From Fidelibacterota bacterium (GTDB taxonomy: Bacteria > Fidelibacterota > UBA2242 > JAFGTP01): a stretch of DNA of 64,000 nt. The notes beneath the pieces were generated by a model. The model was not told where the DNA came from and did no database searches. It saw nothing but the letters and a program-made list of their open reading frames with translations. Location: contig JAFGTP010000004.1 in NCBI GenBank assembly GCA_016934035.1, positions 1 through 64,000 on the forward strand, written 5' to 3'. Numbering within the stretch: the stretch's first letter is position 1; every line of letters begins with the position of its first letter. Made by a program: the position numbers and the translations under genes. Of the stretch, positions 57,094 through 64,000 are shown one piece after another.

Positions 57094-59082
57094 TTACACT
57101 AATTCTTTTACTTTATTCGCAATGTTCTCAGCGGTAAATCCAAATTTCTTGAACAATTCCCCTGCCGGACCACTTTCACCATAACAATCGATCGTAATGT
57201 TTTCTCCTATACCTGTGTATTTGTGCCAACCGAAGGAAGAAGCTGCTTCTACAGCGATTCGCTTGGTGATATTGGATGGAAGGACGCTTTCTTTGTATTC
57301 ACGATCCTGACTGTCATATAATTCCTGACATGGCATACTAACCACACGCACGTGAAGACCATCAGCTTCCAATTTTTCCGCAGCGGCCATAGAAATGCTC
57401 ACCTCACTACCCGTGGCAATGATGATTGCATCGATTTTATCACCGGTAACATCTTTGATCACATAGCCGCCTTTGATGGCCAGTTTTTCAGAAGCAAACT
57501 TTTCTCGATCCAGAGTTGGCAAGTTTTGACGAGTCAACACAAAGGCTGATGGTTGTTCTTTCTGTAACATTGCCCAGCGCCATAATTCCTGTAATTCATT
57601 GGCATCGCAGGGACGGATAACATTTAATCCCGGAATACTGCGCAATGCCGCCAGGTGTTCGACTGGCTGGTGAGTCGGACCATCTTCACCCACGCCAATG
57701 CTGTCATGGGTAAAAATATATTTCACAGGCAATTTCATCATGGCAGCCATTCGAATTGCCGGTTTCATATAGTCAGAAAAAACAAAGAAGGTGGCACAGA
57801 AGGTTTGTAATTTGGACAATGCGATACCATTGGTAATGGCCCCCATGGCATGTTCGCGCACACCATAGTGCAGATTTCTGCCAGAGAAATTTTCAGCAGT
57901 AATTGAATCAAATTTCTCCAGTCTGGATTTATTGGATGGGGCCAGATCGGCGGAACCACCAATCATCCAGGGAATATTAATGGCGATGCGGTTGAGCACT
58001 TTTCCACCGGAAGCACGGGTTGCCAGGCCTTTTTCATCCGCAGCAAAGGCTTCCAGATCTTTGTCCCATTCGCTGGGTAATTGTCCGTTTTGGATCATCA
58101 GCAATTCTTTGGCCTCATCAGGATAAGTGGCGGCATATCGGTCAAAGAGCTTATTCCAATCCATTTCCTGCTGGACACCACGCTCTTCCATTTCAGCACG
58201 AAAATCTTTCATTTCATCGGGTACAAAAAAATGGGTCTCCGGATCAAGTCCGTAATATTTTTTGGTTTTTTTGATTTCTTCAATACCAAGTGGTGCTCCA
58301 TGGGCTTCTTCTTTATCCTGAAGATTTGGGCTGCCGTAACCAATATTGGTATCAACAATCAGCAAAACAGGTCCATCGCTGTCGCCTATTGCCAGATCAA
58401 AGCCGGCTTGTAATGCATCTAGATTATTGACATCAGTCACATGGTATGTTTTCCAGCCATAGGCTTTAAATCTTTGAGCCACGTTCTCTGTAAAAGCCAG
58501 ATTGGTTTCGCCTTCAATAGTAATTTTATTATGATCATAAATCCAAACCAGATTATTGAGTTTCAGGTGTCCGGCCAGAGATGCGGCTTCGGAAGAGATC
58601 CCTTCCATCATGCAGCCGTCACCCATAATGACAAAGGTTTTGTAATCAATCAGTTTGATATCATCTTTATTGTATTTTTTAGCCAGCCATTTTTCCGCAA
58701 TGGCAAAACCCACAGAAGTCGCTGCTCCCTGTCCCAGCGGACCTGTTGTCATTTCAACACCGGGAACTGCGCGAAATTCCGGATGTCCCGGACATCTGCT
58801 GCCGATCTGACGAAAATTCTTTAAATCTTCCAGAGTCATATCAAAGCCGAAAGTGTAAAGCAAACTGTATATCAGCATCGAAGCATGACCGTTGGAGAGT
58901 ACAAAGCGATCCCGGTTCAACCACTGTGGATTGTTGGGATTGAACTTCATATTATTTTTCCACAATGTGTAAGCAACCGGCGCCAATCCCATGGGAGCTC
59001 CCGGATGCCCTGAGTTTGCTTTTTGGACACCATCCATGGCCAAAGCGCGAATCGTATTGATAAAAAGTCTGTCCTTTTTCAT
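57094..59082 (-). CDS. tkt: Transketolase
   Basis: This 662-residue thiamine-diphosphate enzyme moves two-carbon units in the non-oxidative pentose phosphate pathway. N-terminal active-site motifs are NSGHPGAPMGLAP and FVIMGDGCMMEG (thiamine-binding), with VREHAMGAITNG carrying the conserved catalytic glutamate. The transketolase C-terminal domain follows. Its start codon is 1 nt past the galM stop, and its RBS (AAGGAAA) lies inside galM, so the genes are coupled. It is cytoplasmic. With xylA it would process xylose-derived pentose phosphates. Confidence 0.97.
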   Translation of the reverse strand: MKKDRLFINTIRALAMDGVQKANSGHPGAPMGLAPVAYTLWKNNMKFNPNNPQWLNRDRFVLSNGHASMLIYSLLYTFGFDMTLEDLKNFRQIGSRCPGHPEFRAVPGVEMTTGPLGQGAATSVGFAIAEKWLAKKYNKDDIKLIDYKTFVIMGDGCMMEGISSEAASLAGHLKLNNLVWIYDHNKITIEGETNLAFTENVAQRFKAYGWKTYHVTDVNNLDALQAGFDLAIGDSDGPVLLIVDTNIGYGSPNLQDKEEAHGAPLGIEEIKKTKKYYGLDPETHFFVPDEMKDFRAEMEERGVQQEMDWNKLFDRYAATYPDEAKELLMIQNGQLPSEWDKDLEAFAADEKGLATRASGGKVLNRIAINIPWMIGGSADLAPSNKSRLEKFDSITAENFSGRNLHYGVREHAMGAITNGIALSKLQTFCATFFVFSDYMKPAIRMAAMMKLPVKYIFTHDSIGVGEDGPTHQPVEHLAALRSIPGLNVIRPCDANELQELWRWAMLQKEQPSAFVLTRQNLPTLDREKFASEKLAIKGGYVIKDVTGDKIDAIIIATGSEVSISMAAAEKLEADGLHVRVVSMPCQELYDSQDREYKESVLPSNITKRIAVEAASSFGWHKYTGIGENITIDCYGESGPAGELFKKFGFTAENIANKVKELV

Positions 59083-59083
59083 A

Positions 59084-60106
59084 TCATTTCCTTATTATTT
59101 TTTTCGTGAACCTGTATATAATTCTATGAAAATATTCATTTTCAGGCGTCAGTAGCGATGATGGAAAGCCTGGATTATTGGGCGTGTCCGGGAAAAATTG
59201 GGGTTCCAGGCACAAACCACCAAATTGCGAATAAATCACACCACTTCTGCAGATCAAATTATCAATGAATTTTCCGGAATAAAACTGAATACCGGGTTTT
59301 GAAGTAATGACGTCCATTTCAATACCAGTATCAGGCGCAAAAACCCGTGCTGCCAATGACATTTCATCATCTTTATTGAGTACGAAATTGTGATCAATAC
59401 CACCAATTTCAGCATTACGCTCTTTGATTTTAGTTAATAGACGAAAATCCATTGCACTGTTTTCCACCGAAGCAATTTCTCCTGTCGGAAGGGCACCACC
59501 AGTGACCGGAGTAAAATAATCAGCATTCAGCATAATCTGGTGATTTTCAATCGTCGGCTCATCCGATAAATTAAAATAAGAGTGATGGGTCAGGTTGACA
59601 TGAGTGGAAATATCGGTCGTGGCTGTATAATCGATTTGAAGTTCGTTATTATTAGTCAATGTATATGTGACATAAACATCCAGATTGCCCGGAAACCCTT
59701 GTTCACCATCAGGACTAACCCGAAACATTATAACACTGATGCTATCCTCATTTTCATCCACCTGGGCGCCCCAGACCTCCTTGTCAAAACCTACGATTCC
59801 ACCGTGAAGTGTCGTTGTGGATTCATTTTTTGATAATTCATAAAGTTGACCATCAATGGTAAATTTTCCGCCGGCAATACGGTTGGCATATCGACCAGCA
59901 GTTACACCGGCATAAATTGGATTATTTTCCCATTCTGACAGCGTATCAAATCCAAGAGTAAGATCTTTTCCGTCGAACCTAAGTGAAGTAACTGTCGCGC
60001 CATAAGTCATAACTTCGGCTGTCATCCCATGATCATTTTCCAGAATATATTTGTAGATGGTAGTCCCGTTCGCTAATTGGCCAAAATTGATCTTTGTGTA
60101 TTTCAT
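59084..60106 (-). CDS. galM: Aldose 1-epimerase (mutarotase)
   Basis: This 340-residue protein interconverts alpha and beta anomers of galactose and glucose. The family motifs ATVTSLRFDGKDLTLGFD, AGRYANRIAGGKF, GGIVGFDKEVW, VNLTHHSYFNLS and PGIQFYSGKF (containing the catalytic His and the following Glu-rich region) are visible. RBS AGGAGAGTAA precedes the ATG. It precedes tkt by 1 nt and follows xylA by 147 nt, which contains a strong terminator-like hairpin. It fits the galactose and xylose use suggested by the window. Confidence 0.95.
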   Translation of the reverse strand: MKYTKINFGQLANGTTIYKYILENDHGMTAEVMTYGATVTSLRFDGKDLTLGFDTLSEWENNPIYAGVTAGRYANRIAGGKFTIDGQLYELSKNESTTTLHGGIVGFDKEVWGAQVDENEDSISVIMFRVSPDGEQGFPGNLDVYVTYTLTNNNELQIDYTATTDISTHVNLTHHSYFNLSDEPTIENHQIMLNADYFTPVTGGALPTGEIASVENSAMDFRLLTKIKERNAEIGGIDHNFVLNKDDEMSLAARVFAPDTGIEMDVITSKPGIQFYSGKFIDNLICRSGVIYSQFGGLCLEPQFFPDTPNNPGFPSSLLTPENEYFHRIIYRFTKKIIRK

Positions 60107-60169
60107 TTACTCTCCTGAATTTTAAAAACAACCCGTAAGATAAACATTTATGAAGAAAAATTAGAATAA

Positions 60170-60240
60170 AAAAATTAACCACGGAATACCTGGAAAACAC
60201 AAAATTAATATTTGCATTTTTTTCTGCAGGTTCCGTGGTT
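60170..60240 (-). terminator. Terminator-like hairpin between xylA and galM
   Basis: AACCACGGAA (60177-60186) and TTCCGTGGTT (60231-60240) pair perfectly around a 44-nt loop with a small inner pairing (CCTG/CAGG). On the minus strand a run of seven T follows (TTTTTTTATT), as in an intrinsic terminator. Read-through to galM may still occur. Confidence 0.65.
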
Positions 60241-60253
60241 CAAGTTTAAAAAA

Positions 60254-61594
60254 TTATTTTAAGTATTTGTTAATCAGGCTTTCATAGAGTTCCTGTTTAC
60301 CGCTGATCTGTTTGGGTTCACCCACTTCAGCAGCGATTTTTGCCAGGTCTTCAAGTCCTAATTCGCCCTTAATCCATTTTGCGCCATTACCCGAATTATA
60401 AGAAGCATATCTGTCAGATCTCATTTGGGTGTAAGCGGATTTTGAGATGATGTTGTCCGCAATCAGCAAGGCTCTGGCCATGGTGTCCATGGAAGAGACA
60501 TGGGCGATGAAAATATCTTCCAGATCAGTAGAACTGCGACGGGTTTTCGCATCGAAATTCATACCACCGGTTTTAAATCCACCATTTTCCAGCATGATCA
60601 GCATCAATTCAGTTGCGTCATAAAGATTGTGCAGAAATTCATCGGTATCCCAACCATTGTGCGGGTCACCCTGGTTAATATCCAATGAACCAAACATACC
60701 ATTGTCATAGGCAACCTGCGCTTCGTGAGCAAAAGTATGGCGGGCCAGAGTTGCATGATTGTTTTCAATGTTCATTTTGAAATCATTTTGTAAACCATAT
60801 TTATTGAGGAATCCAATTACTGTGGCAGTGTCGAAATCATATTGATGTTTGGTAGGTTCCATGGGTTTTGGCTCAATCAGAAAAGTCCCTTTAAAACCTT
60901 GGGCTCTGGCATAATCACGGGCTTTGGCCAGGAACATACCCAAATTATCCAATTCTCTTTTCATGTTGGTGTTTAGCAATGAAAAATAGCCTTCGCGTCC
61001 ACCCCAGAATACATAATTTTCACCACCAAGTTTGATAGTGGCATCAAGGGCTGCTTTTACCTGAGCGCCGGCATGAGCGAGCACATCAAAATTAGGATTG
61101 GTGGCAGCGCCATTCATATACCGTGGGTTTGAGAAGACATTGGCAGTACCCCAAAGTAGTTTTACACCGGTCATCTCCTGACGTTCCCTGGCTAAATCTG
61201 TGATTTCAATCAGGTTCCTTTCAGATTCAGCAACATTGCTTCCTTCCGGCGCCATATCTCTGTCATGAAAACAGTAATAAGGCGTACCCATTTTTGTAAA
61301 AAATTCAAAAGCTGCATCCAGTTTTTCTTTGGCAGCGTCCATTGGATCGGCAGCGCCATTCCATGGAAAAATCTGAGTTCCCGGACCAAATGGATCTTCG
61401 CCCGTTCCACAGAAGGTATGCCAGTAGGCTATCGCAAAACGAAAGTGGTCTTTCATGGTTTTGCCGGCGACAACTTTGTTTTCATCATAATATTTAAAGG
61501 CCAGAGGATTGTCTGAATCCGGGCCTTCAAACTGTATTTTGTTAATTCCTTTGAAATATTCTTTTTGACCAATAAATACATCTTTTGCCATCAT
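60254..61594 (-). CDS. xylA: Xylose isomerase
   Basis: This 446-residue enzyme converts xylose to xylulose (and glucose to fructose). Conserved class II motifs are visible: the catalytic-region histidine in [13 protein letters not shown], the metal-ligand region in [31 protein letters not shown] and [24 protein letters not shown] lies before two consecutive ATGs; the first is used here. The upstream region carries a promoter and an operator palindrome. No xylulokinase is found in the window. Length matches the family. Confidence 0.97.
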   Translation of the reverse strand: MMAKDVFIGQKEYFKGINKIQFEGPDSDNPLAFKYYDENKVVAGKTMKDHFRFAIAYWHTFCGTGEDPFGPGTQIFPWNGAADPMDAAKEKLDAAFEFFTKMGTPYYCFHDRDMAPEGSNVAESERNLIEITDLARERQEMTGVKLLWGTANVFSNPRYMNGAATNPNFDVLAHAGAQVKAALDATIKLGGENYVFWGGREGYFSLLNTNMKRELDNLGMFLAKARDYARAQGFKGTFLIEPKPMEPTKHQYDFDTATVIGFLNKYGLQNDFKMNIENNHATLARHTFAHEAQVAYDNGMFGSLDINQGDPHNGWDTDEFLHNLYDATELMLIMLENGGFKTGGMNFDAKTRRSSTDLEDIFIAHVSSMDTMARALLIADNIISKSAYTQMRSDRYASYNSGNGAKWIKGELGLEDLAKIAAEVGEPKQISGKQELYESLINKYLK

Positions 61595-61640
61595 GTTTCT
61601 CCTTTTTATAATCCGAGGTTTGCAATGTTAAATATCTGAA

Positions 61641-61670
61641 ATATTACTAATATAAAACATTTAGTGTAAA
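61641..61670 (-). promoter_or_regulatory. Promoter of xylA
   Basis: On the minus strand TTTACA, an 18-nt spacer and TAATAT lie upstream of xylA. The -35 overlaps the palindrome at 61661-61681. Motif match only. Confidence 0.4.
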
Positions 61671-61681
61671 AAGTACACTAA
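61661..61681. promoter_or_regulatory. Operator-like palindrome upstream of xylA
   Basis: TTAGTGTA and TACACTAA are perfect reverse complements around a 5-nt spacer. The site overlaps the predicted -35 of xylA, as expected for repression. The candidate binding protein is the Nudix-type regulator at 63432 or the ROK protein at 7131. Confidence 0.6.
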
Positions 61682-61717
61682 TTAATTTAAATTTTTATTT
61701 GGAAAATGTTGGTTTAT

Positions 61718-62306
61718 CTATATCACGAAATATGCGAAATAAGCGAAAATGCAAAGCCATCCAATGATTGCACCACCGAAAGTCAATCCTAATTTGAGGG
61801 CAAACAATGAAGCAGACATGATCTGTCCTGTTGCCCGTCGATTGAATTTCCATTCGCCATAATCCGCGAAGTCGGTATACATCGCCCATTGCAATACTGC
61901 CACCGGGCCAAAGATAAAATTGATTATCACCTGGAAAAGCAAAATCAGAAGCACATTCTGTTGTCGTAAAAATAGGAAAAATGCTTTGAACAAAGCACTT
62001 TTGAACAAAAATCCCGCATAGACAGTTTTTTTACTTAAATATTTTGAGTAAATCGATGCCAGCATCGCACCGGAGATAGTTGCTATAGAACCGATTGCCA
62101 TGAATATTGTGACGAATTTTGAGAATTTCCAATTGTTCATTGCCTCCACCCAGAGATTTTACCAAATCTATAGGACTTATTTGTACAATTAATCCACCAA
62201 TAAAAGCAGCCACAAAACGATATGTGGATAATTGTGTCTGCTCCAGAGAATTGGGAGTCATGACACCCATGAGTGTTGAATAAGGGACATTAATTTTATA
62301 TTCCAA
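61718..62306 (-). pseudogene. Decayed GPH/MFS sugar symporter (MelB/XylP-type)
   Basis: Two fragments in different frames lie between xylA and the radical SAM gene. The first (62306 to about 62150) has YSTLMGVMTPNSLEQTQLSTYRF and IGGLIVQISPIDLVKSLGGGNEQ, a typical mid-protein block of GPH-family sodium/proton-sugar symporters. The second (to 61718) has WAMYTDFADYGEWKFNRRATGQIMSASLF, the family's later signature. The N-terminal third, the joint between the fragments and the last part are missing, so the gene is broken and truncated. Its place next to xylA suggests a former xylose importer. A sequencing error could account for the frameshift but not the missing ends. Confidence 0.8.
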
Positions 62307-62327
62307 AAATGAAAACTGTGAAAGTGA

Positions 62328-63353
62328 TTATTCCTGAGCTGTGATATATTTTGCCCCACAGCGGTAACAAATTGGTAGCAAATTTTTTCGGCGGTATTCA
62401 CGAAATTTATGGGCTTTTTCACTATTCCAGATAATAGCGATATTTTCAATTTTAACATTTCCGAAAGAATAATCCGGAAAATCAACGCAAAAATTGGCAT
62501 TACCATCAGGTTGAATATCAATGAGGTTCTCGACATTATTGCACTCAACCGGGCCAACTTGTGTATCAGCATCGGCAAACCATTTTTTATAATCTTTTGG
62601 TGAAAAATCCATATATGGAAAGTTGACAATATCGTTGAGATTTTTTTGGAATTGGCTTAATTGTTCCTGAAATAAGTCCCACACCACTCCGGATTTCTCA
62701 TGGTGAAAGCCAATCCATGAATAAGCATTAGTGTCAAATTTTTCCTTCATCAATTTTTCATAAGCTTCGCCAACAGATTTTGGAAAATAATAGTAGGGCA
62801 CAATATTGATACTTTTGACTCCTAGTTCTCGTGCGATATTCGGCATTTTACTCAGAAATTTGTAATTGAACTGACTGATGGTAAAGCACATGCTCGGTTT
62901 GTCTGTGCCGGGATAACTTTTAAATTTTTCGACACCTTTTTTTATTTGTGCATAAGTACCGGAAATTCCACGAACATCGTCGTGAATATTTTCAGGACCA
63001 TCGATAGAAATGGTGATGGCAAGATTTTTTATTTTAGATAATTCTTCAGCATATTTTTCCAGTAAAGTTCCATTTGTATCTATGAAACTGGTAATGTTTT
63101 TTGATTCGATATATTTAAGCAAATCCAAAATATAATCCAGAAGAAAAACTTCACCACCTCTCAATAATACCCAATCAATGCTATTTTCCGCTATCTCATC
63201 AATTACTTTTTTCCAATCATCCAATTGCATGATTTGTTGGATTGCTTGTTTGGTTTTCATATAACCTGTATCGCTCCATTGACCACACATTTTGCAGCGT
63301 AAATTGCATTTGTTTGTCAGTGTCAGTGATATTTTTTGTGGAAATGAATTCAT
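62328..63353 (-). CDS. Radical SAM/SPASM-domain protein
   Basis: The start at 63353 (341 residues) follows GAGGGGAATTTCA; an upstream codon is less likely. The radical SAM cluster motif is CNLRCKMCGQW (CxxxCxxC) at residues ~16-23. A TIM-barrel core follows. The C-terminal part has SPASM-like cysteines (GPVECNN, NFCVDF, ICYRCG) that may bind extra iron-sulfur clusters. Such enzymes modify peptides, sulfatases or other macromolecules; no adjacent precursor peptide is visible. It ends 21 nt before the transporter remnant and appears co-oriented with the Nudix regulator gene. Substrate unknown. Confidence 0.85.
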   Translation of the reverse strand: MNSFPQKISLTLTNKCNLRCKMCGQWSDTGYMKTKQAIQQIMQLDDWKKVIDEIAENSIDWVLLRGGEVFLLDYILDLLKYIESKNITSFIDTNGTLLEKYAEELSKIKNLAITISIDGPENIHDDVRGISGTYAQIKKGVEKFKSYPGTDKPSMCFTISQFNYKFLSKMPNIARELGVKSINIVPYYYFPKSVGEAYEKLMKEKFDTNAYSWIGFHHEKSGVVWDLFQEQLSQFQKNLNDIVNFPYMDFSPKDYKKWFADADTQVGPVECNNVENLIDIQPDGNANFCVDFPDYSFGNVKIENIAIIWNSEKAHKFREYRRKNLLPICYRCGAKYITAQE

Positions 63354-63431
63354 TGAAATTCCCCTCAAAAATGATATTTATGTTACAAGTCCTGGCCTAA
63401 ACTAAATCCATTAATGGTAGGTTTTCAAATT

Positions 63432-64000
63432 CTACAAATCAAAAATAAATCCCAACTCTTTGAATTTGTTATAGGCTTCCTGATCGAATTTGTAGAGGTA
63501 CGCCGAACGACCCACATTTGAATTTTCCTTCTCCTCCAGTTTTTCCAGCAGGTCCATTTTCTGAATTTTTTTACGGAAATTACGCTTATCAATTTTTTTA
63601 CCCAGAATTTCTTCATAGAGGATCTGTAACTGAGGAAGCGTGAATTTTTCCGGTAAAAGTTCAAAACCAATGGGCTTGGTACGAACCCGGGCCCGAAGCT
63701 TTTTCAGCGCCTGGCTGACAATCTGATTATGGTCAAAGGGCAATTCCTGGATTTCATGCATTTTAACCCATTGAACATCTTTGGTATCGATACCGGGATG
63801 GAGGTCATAATTTTCCGGAGCAATCAAAGCAAAATACCCGACCGTAAATACTCTCCTTTCAGGATAACGATGCAAACCACCAAAAGCCGCTATCTGCTCC
63901 ATAAAAATATTTTTAACGCCGGTGGTTTCATAAAGAATTCGACGAGCACCGGCATCCAGCTCTTCCTCTTTCAAAATAAATCCGCCAGGCAGAGCCCATT
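63432..64000 (-). CDS. Nudix-related transcriptional regulator (NrtR/AraR-like), 5' end off the window
   Basis: Partial: the N-terminus lies beyond 64000. The visible frame begins near a degenerate Nudix box: the usual GX5EX7REUXEEXGU reads G...E...RILYETTGV, so the REUXEE core is RILYET. Two of the catalytic glutamates are therefore replaced. The C-terminal ~80 residues form a winged helix-like region (FTLPQLQILYEEILGKKIDKRNFRKKIQKM). This matches Nudix-related regulators, in which the Nudix fold has lost hydrolysis and senses a metabolite. It lies upstream of xylA, galM and tkt, so pentose sensing is a reasonable inference. The ligand is unproven. Confidence 0.8.
   Translation of the reverse strand, partial: WALPGGFILKEEELDAGARRILYETTGVKNIFMEQIAAFGGLHRYPERRVFTVGYFALIAPENYDLHPGIDTKDVQWVKMHEIQELPFDHNQIVSQALKKLRARVRTKPIGFELLPEKFTLPQLQILYEEILGKKIDKRNFRKKIQKMDLLEKLEEKENSNVGRSAYLYKFDQEAYNKFKELGFIFDL

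Noticed and set aside
57095-57102. TTAGTGTA motif at the end of transketolase
   Set aside because: It is the coding sequence for the last residues and stop codon, lacks the second half, and is not near a promoter.
63408-63417. CCATTAATGG palindrome between the Nudix and radical SAM genes
   Set aside because: Short AT-rich palindromes are common by chance, and it is not matched elsewhere.

Overview
The window looks like a chromosomal segment of a Gram-negative bacterium of the FCB group (Calditrichota / KSB1 / Marinimicrobia-like). The phylum is inferred, not proven. Several large secreted proteins end in the NYPNPFNP-type C-terminal sorting domain of type IX-like secretion. There is a PorV-like outer-membrane protein, two TonB-dependent receptors with CarboxypepD_reg N-termini, many lipoproteins, no SusD homologue, and moderate GC. 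No rRNA, tRNA, CRISPR array, IS element or phage gene was seen.

Layout. (1) 611-2836: a secreted papain-like peptidase with discoidin and sorting domains. (2) 3280-16647, minus strand: a six-gene, tightly spaced glycoside-degradation operon. In transcription order it holds a GH36-like enzyme with NPCBM, a GH27 alpha-galactosidase, a GH3 glucosidase, a discoidin/DUF3472 protein, a ROK regulator and a GH2 beta-galactosidase. (3) 16878-30410, minus strand: a cell-surface module with an esterase-like/phytase-fold lipoprotein, two small lipoproteins, a TonB receptor, two tandem paralogous ~640-residue FN3/sorting proteins, a PorV-like protein and an 800-residue CBM-like secreted protein. (4) 30751-34630, minus strand: a divergent galactokinase-family kinase, a GH109 enzyme and a second Gfo/Idh/MocA oxidoreductase. 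galE lies divergently at 35014. (5) 36186-44273: housekeeping genes (TrhA-like, BaiN/HI0933-like flavoprotein, PIN-PhoH ATPase, cupin, carA-carB). (6) 44438-49323: GIN-domain lipoprotein, EEP-family hydrolase, TonB receptor and DUF2271-like lipoprotein. (7) 49678-54512: a large lipoprotein esterase, divergent from a six-hairpin glycosidase that is followed by a pentapeptide-repeat protein. (8) 54516-56943: a TetR-controlled operon with a second DUF2271-like lipoprotein, a small outer-membrane-like protein and a flavodoxin-fold oxidoreductase. (9) 57094-64000: a sugar/pentose block of transketolase, galM, xylA, a decayed GPH sugar symporter, a radical SAM/SPASM protein and a Nudix-type transcriptional regulator cut by the window edge.

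Taken together, the enzymes release galactose, GalNAc, glucose and xylose-type sugars from a galactose-rich glycan. The surface module probably captures it. Mutarotase, the galactokinase-like enzyme, GalE, XylA and transketolase would feed the products into central metabolism. galT and xylulokinase are not in the window. The clearest regulatory signals are a TetR promoter carrying two palindromes (56965-57009), a palindrome overlapping the xylA promoter (61661-61681), and sigma70-like promoters before the galactokinase and surface operons.
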